This document shows, piece by piece, positions 1 to 9,308 of a stretch of 64,000 bases of DNA. This DNA comes from an uncultured bacterium (lineage in GTDB: Bacteria; Verrucomicrobiota; Kiritimatiellia; CAIKKV01; CAITUY01): the NCBI GenBank assembly GCA_903895695.1, contig CAITUY010000022.1, forward strand, positions 17,890 to 81,889, given 5' to 3'. A program made the position numbers and the translations under genes. How positions within the stretch are numbered: position 1 is the stretch's first letter; the number at the start of each line of letters is the position of its first letter. A model generated the notes under the pieces. It did not search any database. It was not told where the DNA came from and worked only from the letters and a program-made list of their open reading frames with translations.

Positions 1-1
1 T

Positions 2-97
2 ACCGTGTACGTGGCCGTCAACTCGAATGCGCTCCGTAAACCGCGCGCGGCGTTCCGCCGCAAGGCGCCCAGTGACGGAGACGATCGCGAGGAGTGA
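2..97 (+). CDS. C-terminal end of an unidentified protein (truncated by window edge)
   Basis: An open frame runs in from the left edge and stops at TGA 95-97. Its last 31 residues include VYVAVNSNALRKPRAAFRRK and end in an acidic stretch (DGDDREE). The stop lies 21 bp upstream of the next start on the same strand, so the gene was probably cotranscribed with the coiled-coil genes that follow. Too little remains to name a family. Confidence 0.5.
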   Translation, partial: TVYVAVNSNALRKPRAAFRRKAPSDGDDREE

Positions 98-118
98 GCC
101 CAGCCAAAGCGTTTCACC

Positions 119-2902
119 ATGGAAACCCGCCGCATTCCAGCCGATTCGCGCTACCTGAAGACCCCCGACGGGGCCGTCTACGGGCCTGTCGATTCCCTTA
201 CGCTTTGTGCGTGGGCGGCTGACGCGCGCGTCACGCCGGGTTGCCAGGTGTCGCGCGACGGTCGCACGTGGCGGGCCGCCACGGATTACCCCGAACTCCG
301 CCTTCACTGGCAGGCCAGCCTTCCCGACGGCACGACGGTGGGGCCGCTGAATCTCTTCGCGCTTTGGGAGTTGATCCAGGACGGAAGCCTGCCGCGCGGC
401 CTGCCCGTGCGGCATTGCGTGACCGGGGAGGAAGTGCCGCTGGACGAACGGCTGCTACCCGTGGCGCTCAAGGAATCGCGCGACCTGATCAAGGTACTGG
501 CGACCCAGATGGCCGGGGGCGCGGCTGCTGCTGCGCCGGCGCCCGAGGCAGACGCCTTGCGGGCGCGCCTGGCGCAGGCGGAGAAGGACCTGGCGGAGAA
601 TCTGCGCCTGATGGGTGAAACGCAACGGCTCCTGGTGGCGCGCGACCGGCAGATCAAGACGCTGGAAGAACGCGCGGCGGCAGGAGCCGTCCGGCCCGCC
701 CCGAGTGCGACGGCCGCCGATGCGGAAGTCCTGCAGGGACGGTTGGAGCAGGCGGATCGCAATCGCGATGTGGCCCTCCAACAGACGGCCGTTGCGCAGC
801 ATCTGGTCGAGGAGCGCGACCGGCAGGTGCGGGCGCTGGAACAACGCGTTGAGCAGAGCGAAGCCCGACTGACGGCACTTCAGCGCACGCTTGAGGCGGA
901 GCGCGCGAGTCGATCGGGCGCCGTGCTGGCCGCGGGCGCGCCGGACGCGGTGAAGGCGCGGCTGGCTGAACTCGAACGGGACCTGGCCGACGCGCAGCGG
1001 GAACGGGACGCCGCGCAACAGGCGGTCGCAGAGCGCGAGCGCGAGGTGCAGTCGCTGACGGCACGCCTGGCCGAAGGGAGCGAACGGCAATCGGCAGCGG
1101 AGCGTGAAACCGAGAACGCCCGCGCCGAGGGGGCGGCCGCAGTGCGCGGCATCGGCGACGAACTGGCGCGGGTGCGCGGCGACGCGGCGACGCTGCGGGA
1201 TTCTCTCGACCGGGATACGGCCGCGTGGCAGGCCGAGCGGATAGGGTTGGAGCGGCGCTGCGACGAGGCCGAGAGTCTTGCACGGACCCGCGCTGAGGCT
1301 GCTGAGGCGGCTGAAGGCCGGGCCCAGGCCACTGCCCGACAACTGGAGGCCGAGCGCAAGGCGGCCGGAACGCTGCAGGCCGACTGGGAAAGGCGGCTGG
1401 TCGAGGCCGGGCAGGCGGCATCCGAAGCGGCCTCCCAGGCCTTGGCCGAGCGGCGTCTCCTTGAACAACGCCTTGAGGTCGCCGAGCACGCCCGCGAGGC
1501 AATGGTTGCGGAACGCACGGCCTTGCAGGCGGCCGTGGCGGCTTCCGAGGGAGAAAAAGCCCAGGCCGGCGCGCGCATCACTGAGCTCGAACGCGCTGCC
1601 CACGAGGCGTTGGCCGAACGCGAACTGGCAGGCCGCCGTCTCGCCGAGGTGGAGCAGGCGGGCCGCGATGCGCTGGCCCGCGAAGCCGCCGCCCGCGCAA
1701 CGGTCGAAGCCGAAGCGGCGGCAGGGCGCGAACGGTGTGCGGGCCAGGAGGCCGCCTTGGAGCAGATGGCCGCCGCCAGCACGGAAGCCGAGGAGGGTTG
1801 GGCCCGCGAAAGGGATGCCCTGCAGGCGCGCTTGGCCGAGCTGGAGCAGAACCTTGCGGCAGCACACGACGCCGCCGCGGCGAACGATGCCCTGCAAGCG
1901 CGGGTAGCCGAGCTCGGTCAGACGCTCACCGCGGCGCAGGACGACGTTGCGGCGCGCGACGCCCGCCTGGCCGAACAGGCTGCGGCCCACATGGCCGCCT
2001 TGGTTGCGGCCAGCCAGAACGAGGCCGGCTTGCGGGAGCGTAGCTCCCGGCTCGAGCGCGAACTGGACCAGACGATCCGGCGCCTGAACGAAACCAAGGG
2101 CGAAGCGACCGCGCTGCGTCAGTCCCTCGCGGACGAACGCACCCGGTCCGTCGAGACGGCCAAGCGCCTGCAGGTTGAGCTCAAGGGCGTGCAGCGCGAC
2201 CTGCATGCCCTGGACATGGTCAAGACGGTCGCCCGGCAGATCCATGACGACCGGCGGCCCACCGCGGCCGGTGCGACGATCGACTGGCTGTCCGTGGGCA
2301 CGGCGCCGAAGCCGGCCGCGCCGCCGGCGAAAGAGCCGCAGGACATGTTTGCCGGGCTCGACCTGCACGATCAGGTGGGCGTGCTGCACGAGGAACTCAA
2401 GGCCTCGGTGAGCGCCAAGGAACTTCTGCGCTTCGAGCTTGATAAGCTGCGGACAGAACACGAGAACTTGCGCCGCAGGGGCGAGGATACTGAACGCGAC
2501 CTTGGCGCAAAGGTCGCGCAACTCCAGAACGAGATCCAGTCGGGCGGCGCGGTGCTGCATCAGACCATGGAGGAACTGGAGAAACGCGAAGGAGCCTGGC
2601 GCCTGGCCCGGAAGAAGTCCGAGGAGCGCGAGAAGGAACTCGCGGATCGCGTCGCGGCCTTGGAGGCCGACATCGCGAAGCAGGGGGCGGAGCCCCCGGT
2701 CGTGGTCCAAGGCGAGTGGCAGTCGCCGCCCAAGGGGGCGGCTCCGTCGGCAGCCGGGGAATCCGTGCCGGGGGAGGGCGTAGTTCTGGGGAGCGTTGAA
2801 GCGCAACTCCAGACCGAGCTCCATAAATGGGATTCGCTCAACCGGGACAAGGACCGGAAGGCGGACAAAACACGCAGTTGGTTCCGGTGGAAAAAGCCAT
2901 GA
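119..2902 (+). CDS. GYF_2-like domain plus long coiled-coil protein
   Basis: A 927-residue protein. Residues about 10-65 (YLKTPDGAVYGPVDSLTLCAWA, then a conserved-looking tryptophan segment) and about 65-110 (LPDGTTVGPLNLFALWELI) look like two consecutive GYF_2-type (DUF4339-like) domains, which in other proteins bind peptides or appear in membrane-associated scaffolds. From about residue 140 to 870 nearly everything is heptad-like Ala/Glu/Arg/Leu coiled coil, with a short break at about 715-760 (Pro/Ala-rich). The C-terminus is basic (KADKTRSWFRWKKP). No signal peptide or membrane segment is visible, so it is likely a cytoplasmic filament-like or scaffold protein. The stop overlaps the start of the next gene (ATGA), so translation of the two is probably coupled and the products may interact. 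The alternating low-complexity composition makes homology-based naming unsafe; the exact function is unknown. Confidence 0.75.
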   Translation: METRRIPADSRYLKTPDGAVYGPVDSLTLCAWAADARVTPGCQVSRDGRTWRAATDYPELRLHWQASLPDGTTVGPLNLFALWELIQDGSLPRGLPVRHCVTGEEVPLDERLLPVALKESRDLIKVLATQMAGGAAAAAPAPEADALRARLAQAEKDLAENLRLMGETQRLLVARDRQIKTLEERAAAGAVRPAPSATAADAEVLQGRLEQADRNRDVALQQTAVAQHLVEERDRQVRALEQRVEQSEARLTALQRTLEAERASRSGAVLAAGAPDAVKARLAELERDLADAQRERDAAQQAVAEREREVQSLTARLAEGSERQSAAERETENARAEGAAAVRGIGDELARVRGDAATLRDSLDRDTAAWQAERIGLERRCDEAESLARTRAEAAEAAEGRAQATARQLEAERKAAGTLQADWERRLVEAGQAASEAASQALAERRLLEQRLEVAEHAREAMVAERTALQAAVAASEGEKAQAGARITELERAAHEALAERELAGRRLAEVEQAGRDALAREAAARATVEAEAAAGRERCAGQEAALEQMAAASTEAEEGWARERDALQARLAELEQNLAAAHDAAAANDALQARVAELGQTLTAAQDDVAARDARLAEQAAAHMAALVAASQNEAGLRERSSRLERELDQTIRRLNETKGEATALRQSLADERTRSVETAKRLQVELKGVQRDLHALDMVKTVARQIHDDRRPTAAGATIDWLSVGTAPKPAAPPAKEPQDMFAGLDLHDQVGVLHEELKASVSAKELLRFELDKLRTEHENLRRRGEDTERDLGAKVAQLQNEIQSGGAVLHQTMEELEKREGAWRLARKKSEEREKELADRVAALEADIAKQGAEPPVVVQGEWQSPPKGAAPSAAGESVPGEGVVLGSVEAQLQTELHKWDSLNRDKDRKADKTRSWFRWKKP

Positions 2903-3726
2903 GTGACGACACACAGAAAACGAGTGGGGACAACCGGGGAATGGAGAACCTGACCGAGGTGCTGCGCTTGCAGGCCGAGGCCCTGTCCCGTATTTCCGAA
3001 CGTATGGCGAGTATGCCCGGGCCCGGGGGTGGGGGCGGTGCCCCGCTCATGGCCCTTCCGCCCCGGCATGAGCCGGGAGGATCCCATGGCCTGCCTGTGC
3101 TGGCGGAAGACCCGGTCCTGTCCGACGAATCGTTGCCGGTGCTCACGGCATTCCGCAAGTTCATCGATGCCGAACGTCGGCGGGCGCGCATCCGGCTGAT
3201 CTGGGCCTCGATCGCCTTCGTCATCCTGCTGACGGGCGTGCTGGCGGCCGTCGCGGTGGTGGGACGCGCGAAGACCAGGGAGCTCAAGGCCGATATCCAG
3301 GCCGCCCGGGAGCAGGCCGACCAGGTGCGCGTATCGGCGGATACCGAGCTCAAGAAAGTGTCGGACGTTACTGTCAATTTGAAGACTGACCTCAGCCGGG
3401 GATTGCAGGCAGCGCAGTCGAACGTCGTCAACCAGATGGGCACACGGGACGCGGAACTCGAGAAGCTCAAGGACACGATCTCGACGCTAGAAATCGACAA
3501 TGCGATGCTGGTGGGCAAGCTTAAGGACATCGGCGAGCGCACCGAAAAACTGAACACGGCCTACGAAACGCAGGCCCAGCAAATGCAGTCGTTTAGCGAT
3601 GCCATGCAGCCGCCGCCACCCACAGTCGGGCCGGTGGCGACGCCGCCGGCCTCCGCGGCGGCGCCCACGGGCATCAGCGTGCCCGTCACGCCCCAAGTCC
3701 AGTTCCGGCTGCCCGCGGTCCCGTAA
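2899..3726 (+). CDS. Single-pass membrane protein with coiled-coil domain
   Basis: A 275-residue protein starting at ATG 2899, chosen because it overlaps the upstream stop as ATGA. The in-frame start at 2827 would lie deep inside the upstream gene. Residues about 1-90 are soluble and glycine/proline-rich around 38-60. One hydrophobic segment lies at about 103-125 (LIWASIAFVILLTGVLAAVA), followed by a coiled coil of about 110 residues (ELKADIQAAREQADQVRV, then ELEKLKDTISTLEID) and a Pro/Ala-rich tail. This resembles a membrane anchor with an extracytoplasmic or cytoplasmic coiled coil. Coupling to the long coiled-coil gene suggests the two form an envelope-associated structure, which is inference. 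The 3' end overlaps the convergent gene by 41 bp. Confidence 0.75.
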   Translation: MSDDTQKTSGDNRGMENLTEVLRLQAEALSRISERMASMPGPGGGGGAPLMALPPRHEPGGSHGLPVLAEDPVLSDESLPVLTAFRKFIDAERRRARIRLIWASIAFVILLTGVLAAVAVVGRAKTRELKADIQAAREQADQVRVSADTELKKVSDVTVNLKTDLSRGLQAAQSNVVNQMGTRDAELEKLKDTISTLEIDNAMLVGKLKDIGERTEKLNTAYETQAQQMQSFSDAMQPPPPTVGPVATPPASAAAPTGISVPVTPQVQFRLPAVP

Positions 3727-4519
3727 AGACGGGCTGAATCATCCCACTCAAGAACGCGATCACGGCACGATACACGGATGTCAACGGCGGTTGATGCCCG
3801 CCCAGCAGGCCGGGATTATCCTCGACCGACAGGCGCCCATCGTATCCGGCCTTGCGCAGAGCCGCGAAAAACCCTCGGAAATCATAGATCGTTCCTTTAC
3901 CGGTTTCCGGAATCGCCGGCGTAGCCAGGTGGATGTGCCCCAAGCGGGGGCCGGCTTCGGCGACGTTTGCCAGCGGCTCTGCTTCGGCGTGCATATGGTA
4001 CTGGTCGGCCAGAAGCCTAAGTCGTGGATGCGCGGCCCGGTCGACAAGTGCGATGCCCTGATCGACCCGATTGAAGAAGTTGCAGGCAGGCTTGAGCAAG
4101 GGCTCCATAACAACCGTGACCCCGTAGCGGTCGCCGATCTCGGCCGCCAGCCGCGCGACCTCCGTCAACTGCTCCCAGCCCCGTTCCACCGGAAAGCCGT
4201 CCGGCAACCGGCGCGCGCCCCCACTGCCGAACACGACGACCGACACGCCGACCATCCCTGCGCGCTGCAGGACCTTTTCCATATGTCGCCGCAGAGCGGT
4301 TGCGTTCACATCAGGGCCGGTTACCTTGAGTGTGCCCGGAATAAAGCAGTTGGCCGCTTCGACCGGCAATGGCGCCGCACGGATCCGCGCGGCAGTCTGC
4401 GCGAAGGCATCGTCATCCTGTGCCGGCATAAGCTCACCGATCGAGATCTCGGCAAACACGAACCCGGCCTCCGCCGCCTCGTGAAGGCGGTCAAGTCCTG
4501 CACATATTCCCAATCGCAT
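3686..4519 (-). CDS. Sugar phosphate isomerase/epimerase family protein (TIM barrel)
   Basis: A 277-residue protein of the xylose isomerase-like TIM-barrel superfamily (AP endonuclease family 2). Start chosen at ATG 4519 (MRLGICAGLDRLHEAAEAGF), because the barrel's first strand begins there; the upstream in-frame extension is Arg-rich and unlike the family. Typical metal-site segments are visible: VTVVMEPLLKPACNF, HMHAEAEP, GHIHLATPA and LSVEDNPG near the C-terminus. Family members isomerise or epimerise sugars and polyols; the substrate cannot be told. It is one of three such genes in this window (others at 24970 and 45998). It converges with and overlaps the membrane coiled-coil gene by 41 bp, and the minus-strand gene upstream ends 66 bp before it. 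Confidence 0.8.
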   Translation of the reverse strand: MRLGICAGLDRLHEAAEAGFVFAEISIGELMPAQDDDAFAQTAARIRAAPLPVEAANCFIPGTLKVTGPDVNATALRRHMEKVLQRAGMVGVSVVVFGSGGARRLPDGFPVERGWEQLTEVARLAAEIGDRYGVTVVMEPLLKPACNFFNRVDQGIALVDRAAHPRLRLLADQYHMHAEAEPLANVAEAGPRLGHIHLATPAIPETGKGTIYDFRGFFAALRKAGYDGRLSVEDNPGLLGGHQPPLTSVYRAVIAFLSGMIQPVFTGPRAAGTGLGA

Positions 4520-4585
4520 TCTGGTCTCCCTGCAGCGTTCCAGCGGGGGCGCTGTGTCCAGTCGCCTTTCGCCGGCAGTTCGCAC

Positions 4586-5122
4586 TCATTGAGTATTCTT
4601 TGCTTTTTCGGCGAAACCCGCCGACACGCCTGACCAGTAGTCTGTCATCCGTTGGGCCGAATTGGTAAGACCGTCAACCCTGACAAACGGGTCAAAGGCG
4701 GCGAGCCAGCGGACGCCATTTCTCTGCAGGCCCTCCAATGTGAAAGCGTATTCCTTGGTTGATGGGGTAACACCTGGAGGCAGCAACTGTAGGTGCAAGA
4801 AGAGGCAGAATCCCTGAAAATGGTAGATCCTTGCCTCACCATTAGGGTAATTCGTATAGCCTTTCGACCAAGGCACCCCCTGCAACGCAAGTAGCGCAGT
4901 TGCATCGTCTAACGACAGCCCAAGCAGATGGTTTGTGCTGCTGTTGATGATCTCTTTTATTCGTTGGTACCTGAGATGATCGTGCGCAGGTTCTGCCGAC
5001 GCGTTGCCCCACGGCGACCAAGAACCAATCGACAAAAGGATGCCAGCGACAAGTGGCGCCGCCCAAGCGTACGCGTGTCGCCTCACACTCGCCAGTTTGC
5101 GATCTAGGTTGTCTGCCTTCAT
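4586..5122 (-). CDS. Hypothetical small membrane-anchored or exported protein
   Basis: A 178-residue protein when started at ATG 5122 (MKADNLDRKLASVRRHAYAW). This start follows the stop of the upstream gene, whereas the longer frame to 5236 would overlap DUF1835 coding sequence. A hydrophobic N-terminal segment (AWAAPLVAGILLSIGSW, residues about 19-35) looks like a signal anchor or uncleaved signal peptide. The rest is a small soluble domain with YHFQGFCLFLHLQL in the middle and a short basic tail. No family was recognised. Codon composition is more AT-rich than its neighbours (for example 4760-4990), so recent acquisition is possible. Confidence 0.6.
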   Translation of the reverse strand: MKADNLDRKLASVRRHAYAWAAPLVAGILLSIGSWSPWGNASAEPAHDHLRYQRIKEIINSSTNHLLGLSLDDATALLALQGVPWSKGYTNYPNGEARIYHFQGFCLFLHLQLLPPGVTPSTKEYAFTLEGLQRNGVRWLAAFDPFVRVDGLTNSAQRMTDYWSGVSAGFAEKAKNTQ

Positions 5123-5157
5123 GGTATCTGTGCGAACGTCAGCACGGCAGGCGCGAG

Positions 5158-6054
5158 CTATTGCGAGTCGCCTGCCTTCGGCTTGTTCGGCAGGCTTTTG
5201 ATCCTGAAGCTGGTCAACGGCACTCTGCTCACCCATTGGGGCAACCTAGCCGTCGGACCTTTGATCCGCACCAGCGGGGGTGTGCGGTCTGCGAGGCCGT
5301 TGATCTTTGCCCACAAAGTGGTGTCTCCCCAAAACTGCGGAGGAGCGTCCGCCGCTGCTACGCTCGAGAAGATGGCGCCCGGCGTTTCGCAGCCGTCACG
5401 GATAGCCGCCAAGGCGAGGCGCTCAAGCCGGCCCAGCCCCGTTGCCGGGTCCGGCTGTTCCTGCAACCAGCGTTTCACCGCGGCGGGAATCCACGGCAGG
5501 GGCGCGTCGGTACTTTGCGACAAGTCGGGAAGCAGGGCTGAGTCCTTAGTGGCAAATGCCTTGTCCACGCGGGCGGCATAGCGGAACTGGGAAACCGTGA
5601 CCCGGCGGCGATGGTCATACAGGGAAGCCAACTGAGCGGGCCGGAGTTGGCCGAGTCCGTGGAATGGTTCAATCCCGGCGAACGCGTCGACGCAAAGAAG
5701 CTCCACTTCTCGGATGCCTTGGTAACGCAGGCAAGCAAGGATGTGCACGAGCATTGACTGGTCGAACAGGCATGCATCAAACCAGAGGACGATGCGGTCG
5801 TAGCCGGCTGCTGCGGCGAGTTTTCGGTACTGGGCTCGTAACGTGCGCAGAACGCGCGCTCTATCCAGCCCGCCGGCGGTGGACTGCGCCAGGAACTCTG
5901 CGCGAGCCCGGAGGGTGACCTCATCGGGCCAGCCGGGGTTGCGGGGGCCGTCGTACAGTATGTCGTGCCACACGAAGACTTCGCCGGGAACGCCGGACTT
6001 CGCCAGACTGCCCCCTGCGCAGTCGCCGCTGGTGATGTGAAGCGTGTCGTTCAT
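5158..6054 (-). CDS. DUF1835 domain-containing protein
   Basis: A 298-residue cytoplasmic protein. The N-terminus (MNDTLHITSGDCAGGSLAKS) and the following GEVFVWHDILYDGP and IVLWFDACLFDQSMLVHIL are hallmarks of the DUF1835 family, as remembered. The C-terminal half (about residues 185-270: LPWIPAAVKRWLQEQPDPAT, RLERLALAAI) resembles the companion helical region often seen in this family. The biochemical role of DUF1835 proteins is not established. It sits between the small exported protein (35 bp downstream) and the GH31 gene (43 bp upstream) on the same strand, but nothing links the functions. Confidence 0.75.
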   Translation of the reverse strand: MNDTLHITSGDCAGGSLAKSGVPGEVFVWHDILYDGPRNPGWPDEVTLRARAEFLAQSTAGGLDRARVLRTLRAQYRKLAAAAGYDRIVLWFDACLFDQSMLVHILACLRYQGIREVELLCVDAFAGIEPFHGLGQLRPAQLASLYDHRRRVTVSQFRYAARVDKAFATKDSALLPDLSQSTDAPLPWIPAAVKRWLQEQPDPATGLGRLERLALAAIRDGCETPGAIFSSVAAADAPPQFWGDTTLWAKINGLADRTPPLVRIKGPTARLPQWVSRVPLTSFRIKSLPNKPKAGDSQ

Positions 6055-6097
6055 GCTACTCCATGGCAGGGTGATACACTTCTGGCGTGTCTTTCGT

Positions 6098-9000
6098 TCA
6101 GCGCCGGAATACGGCGATCTCGGAGAGTCCCACCCAGCCCGTTGTGGCCGATACGGACGTCACCACGAAGGTCAGCCACCGAATCTTGCGCGGCCGGAAA
6201 TTCAGTTCCAGCGGTGTCTGTCCATCGGACGGCAACTCGCCGACCGGCATGACCGTCCCGTCGCTCAGCAGTATCTGGCCTGCCACAACATGATCGGCAT
6301 AGTTTGGCCGGTCGAATAGCAGGATTCGGCCCACCGTCACAGGTTGCGACCAATCCAGCTTCAGCCAGGCGCCGGCCTTTTCCTGCCGGCTCGCCCATTC
6401 CCGCGATTGATCGCCGGGGATTCCGTCTACGATTCCGTCGATGGCGGCCGATGGGGGCTGGCCATCCATGGACGAACTGGCGGTTACCCGCGCACGCGGT
6501 GCGAGGTTGTCCCGGAAAGGCCAGTAGGGCTTGGCAAAGAAGACGGGCTGGGACGTGTCGACGCGCCGGCCGTTCACCTTCAGCCGGGCGGTCAAGGCGA
6601 CTCCGTTACGGGGGAAGAGCAGTTCGTTTGTCGGCGCCGGAAGCAGGTCCGTCAGCTTTGCCATGTCCAGCGGCGTCTTCTCGCCGACGAGCTGCAGCGT
6701 TTGTCCGGTTCCCAGCAAGCCGACGTGGACCTGCCGGCCAATGGGGAGACCGGCCGGCGCGTAGAAGTAGTAAGCCGGTTTAGCCGGATGCCCGTACACG
6801 GCCTCCTTCTTGCCGAAGAGGCCGACGCCAAGGGCACGCAGGGCCAGTTCCCGCTGCTCGTTCGACCCGTGCGACATGACTTCTGCCAATAGCTCGCGCG
6901 TGGTTGCCTGGCGGCCAGGGCACGGCAGACCGGCTCGCTGCGCGAACGCGTTCACCTCTGCCGTAGCCGGATCTGCGTCGTGGACACGCACCACGACCGT
7001 GCAGCCCTTGCGGATCGAACGCGCCGGCACGTGGATGCGATTCGTGCGTGTGGCGCTGTCGTAGGTCGCGGTCACGGCGCGGCCGTCCACCGTCGCCTCG
7101 GACGCGGGTAGGGTGGCGGGTAGTTCGATGGTGCAGGCCCGTTTCGACAGTTGCCCGCTAAACGTGCCATGTGTCGGGCTGATCGTCACCGTTACCGCAT
7201 CGCCGTTTCGCGCATAGGCGAGTGCCGTGAGGGCCTGCTGCCCGCGGCTGTACCCGTCAGTCTGGCCATCATCTTCATAGAGTTCCGTCCGGATGGCGGA
7301 ACCGTCCGCACCAGGCCAGCAGCGCACGACCAGATCCCGGATCGGCGTGGTTGTCATACGGGAGGTGTAGGGCTGCATGGCGATCGGCGCCCCGCCGCGC
7401 GCGAAGAGGGGGAACTCGTCGATGTCGGCGGCAACCAGGCGCTCCACGCCCCCCGCGAACCGTTCGCCGGTGAAGAAATTGTACCACACGCCCGGCGGGA
7501 ACCAGACGGCCTGCCGGCCCAGTTTGCGGGGACCGATGCCCGGTTCCGCAACCGGCGCCACAAGCAGGTGTTCGCCGAAGAGATACTGTTGCGGATTGCA
7601 GTATGCTTCATCCATGTCCGGGCAGGACAGGTACATCGGCCGGGTCAGGGGAATGGTTTCCGAACAAGACTGTGCCACGTTCGAATAGATGCAGGGGAAC
7701 AGTTCCGATCGCAGGTGGAAGCTCCGGCGCATCGACGCCTCCGCCCATTTCGGGTACGTCCACGGCCGTCGGTCCATACTGGCCTCGCGCGTGGAGTGCG
7801 ACCGCAGGGCTGCACTGAGGGCACCAAACTGGCACCAACGGGTGTAGGCCTCCTCGTTGCGTCCGCCCATGTGCCCGCCAATGTCATGCGACCAGAAGAA
7901 ACACCCGACGTTCCCGGCGGTGGCCGTGAACGGCACTTCAAAGGCCAGCATATCCCACCCGGTGTTGGCATCGCCGGAAAAATGGATCGGATGACGGTGG
8001 TCGCCCCAACCGCCCCAACGGCTGAACGATTGCCCGCGGTTGCCGTCGCGCTGCGAGCAGCGGTAGTAGTAGTTGTTCAACCAGGCCAGGTTCTTGAGGG
8101 TGGGAACACTGGGAGTGAAACGGGATTGCTGCCAGTCGAGCCACCAGAAATCGACCCCCGCCTCTTCCATGGGTGTATGGGTGTGACGATAGAATGTTTC
8201 CAGATAGCGGCGGTTGCCGGCATCGAATGGCAGAGTCTGGCGCGATTTGGGGTCGGTGCCCATGTCGCGCATGAAAGCGCGGTACATGGCCTCATGCGGT
8301 TGGACGCCATCCGCCGGGTGGTCGTTGAGCGTCACGTGCACGCCCTCCCGGTGAAACCACTTCAGCAACTCCTCGGCATCGGGCAGGAGTTTGCGGTCCC
8401 AGGTAAAACCGGTCCACACCTGCCCGTCCGGCGGCGCGTCGGGTCCGAACGCTTCCCTCTGGTTCGTAATATGCCAGTCCATGTCCATCACGATCATATC
8501 GAGGGGGAAGTCCTTCTTTGTGTACTCCTCGACGATCTGGCGGAAATCGTCCGAGCTATAGGGCCAGTAACGGGAATACCAGGAACCCAGGGTGTAGCGC
8601 CGGGGCATTGGCGCCTTGCTGGCAATGGCGGCAAAAGCCTGGAACGCCGCCCGGTAGTCACGCCCGTAGCCGAAGAGATACCAATCGCGGCCCTGCTTGC
8701 TGCGACCGGCGACCCAGCCGTCAACCTGCAGCGGCCCCGTGGAGTCGTCGAGCAGATACCAGCCGTCGCGGGACAACAACCCATCATCCAAGGCGCGCGC
8801 GCCGGTCCATGCGTCCAGGGTTTCGGCCGTGCCGCCCAGGTTCGCCCGGTTGCGCAGACCCGGTTTCCACACAACCCACTGTTCGCCGCGCCGGATCCGT
8901 GCGCTGAGATTTCGAGGTCCCAATGCCTTGCCATCCTCAAGGTAGCGCAGCCGGATGGCCCCCGTGTCGATCACGACCTCACGACCGTCATCTGTCATCT

Positions 9001-9178
9001 GGAAATCGGGACAGCGGGCATTGCGATGAATGGCGAAGAGGGAGGGCTCGTCGACAAACGTGCCATCCGGGTTGTGTTCGATCCGGATGCAGTTCGGATG
9101 GATTACCGTGAAGCGCGTGCAGCCGCCAACGATCAAAGGGTTGGCTCGGCGCCCGGCATGGGTGGTTGCTGCTGTCAT
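6098..9178 (-). CDS. Glycoside hydrolase family 31 with C-terminal discoidin-like domain
   Basis: A 1026-residue protein. The GH31 N-terminal beta domain precedes a TIM barrel with WYSRYWPYSSDDF (about 240), IVMDMDWHIT (about 270), the nucleophile segment GVDFWWLDWQQ (about 345), the general acid segment FSGDANTGWDML (about 405) and FFWSHDIGGHMGG (about 430). These mark an alpha-glucosidase/alpha-xylosidase-type retaining enzyme. DUF5110-like beta domains follow (LYEDDGQTDGYSRGQQALTA). Residues about 885-1026 resemble an F5/8 type C (discoidin) carbohydrate-binding domain (DNLAPRARVTASSSMDGQPP, GWVGLSEIAVFRR). There is no N-terminal signal peptide, so a cytoplasmic site is likely unless export is atypical. 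The short region about 760-820 (ELLAEVMSHGSNEQRELALR) is an insertion I cannot assign. Substrate specificity is not readable from sequence alone. Confidence 0.9.
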   Translation of the reverse strand: MTAATTHAGRRANPLIVGGCTRFTVIHPNCIRIEHNPDGTFVDEPSLFAIHRNARCPDFQMTDDGREVVIDTGAIRLRYLEDGKALGPRNLSARIRRGEQWVVWKPGLRNRANLGGTAETLDAWTGARALDDGLLSRDGWYLLDDSTGPLQVDGWVAGRSKQGRDWYLFGYGRDYRAAFQAFAAIASKAPMPRRYTLGSWYSRYWPYSSDDFRQIVEEYTKKDFPLDMIVMDMDWHITNQREAFGPDAPPDGQVWTGFTWDRKLLPDAEELLKWFHREGVHVTLNDHPADGVQPHEAMYRAFMRDMGTDPKSRQTLPFDAGNRRYLETFYRHTHTPMEEAGVDFWWLDWQQSRFTPSVPTLKNLAWLNNYYYRCSQRDGNRGQSFSRWGGWGDHRHPIHFSGDANTGWDMLAFEVPFTATAGNVGCFFWSHDIGGHMGGRNEEAYTRWCQFGALSAALRSHSTREASMDRRPWTYPKWAEASMRRSFHLRSELFPCIYSNVAQSCSETIPLTRPMYLSCPDMDEAYCNPQQYLFGEHLLVAPVAEPGIGPRKLGRQAVWFPPGVWYNFFTGERFAGGVERLVAADIDEFPLFARGGAPIAMQPYTSRMTTTPIRDLVVRCWPGADGSAIRTELYEDDGQTDGYSRGQQALTALAYARNGDAVTVTISPTHGTFSGQLSKRACTIELPATLPASEATVDGRAVTATYDSATRTNRIHVPARSIRKGCTVVVRVHDADPATAEVNAFAQRAGLPCPGRQATTRELLAEVMSHGSNEQRELALRALGVGLFGKKEAVYGHPAKPAYYFYAPAGLPIGRQVHVGLLGTGQTLQLVGEKTPLDMAKLTDLLPAPTNELLFPRNGVALTARLKVNGRRVDTSQPVFFAKPYWPFRDNLAPRARVTASSSMDGQPPSAAIDGIVDGIPGDQSREWASRQEKAGAWLKLDWSQPVTVGRILLFDRPNYADHVVAGQILLSDGTVMPVGELPSDGQTPLELNFRPRKIRWLTFVVTSVSATTGWVGLSEIAVFRR

Positions 9179-9255
9179 TATAGAGTTCCTCGATTAGCCC
9201 TGCAGTATGGATGGATCGGTTAACACGGCCAATAATGTCATCGCTTTGAAGAAAA

Positions 9256-9290
9256 GAAAGCCCGGACGGGGATTTCCCGGCCGGGCTTTC
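9256..9290 (-). terminator. Rho-independent terminator of the nusA-pnp operon
   Basis: Inverted arms AAAGCCCGG (9257-9265) and CCGGGCTTT (9281-9289) form a 9-bp GC-rich stem. Read on the minus strand, the stem is followed by the T-rich CTTTTCTTC (9256 downwards). It lies 20-50 bp past the pnp stop and before the GH31 gene, the expected place for the end of the translation operon. Confidence 0.8.
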
Positions 9291-9308
9291 GCGTATCTGG
9301 TGTTCGTG

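Noticed and set aside
455..2914. An 819-codon open frame antisense to the coiled-coil gene
   Set aside because: It is a shadow of high GC at third positions; its translation lacks family features and the sense strand has a coherent coiled-coil protein.
7151..9223. A 690-codon open frame antisense to the GH31 gene
   Set aside because: GH31 motifs on the minus strand are unambiguous and the antisense frame has no recognisable domain.
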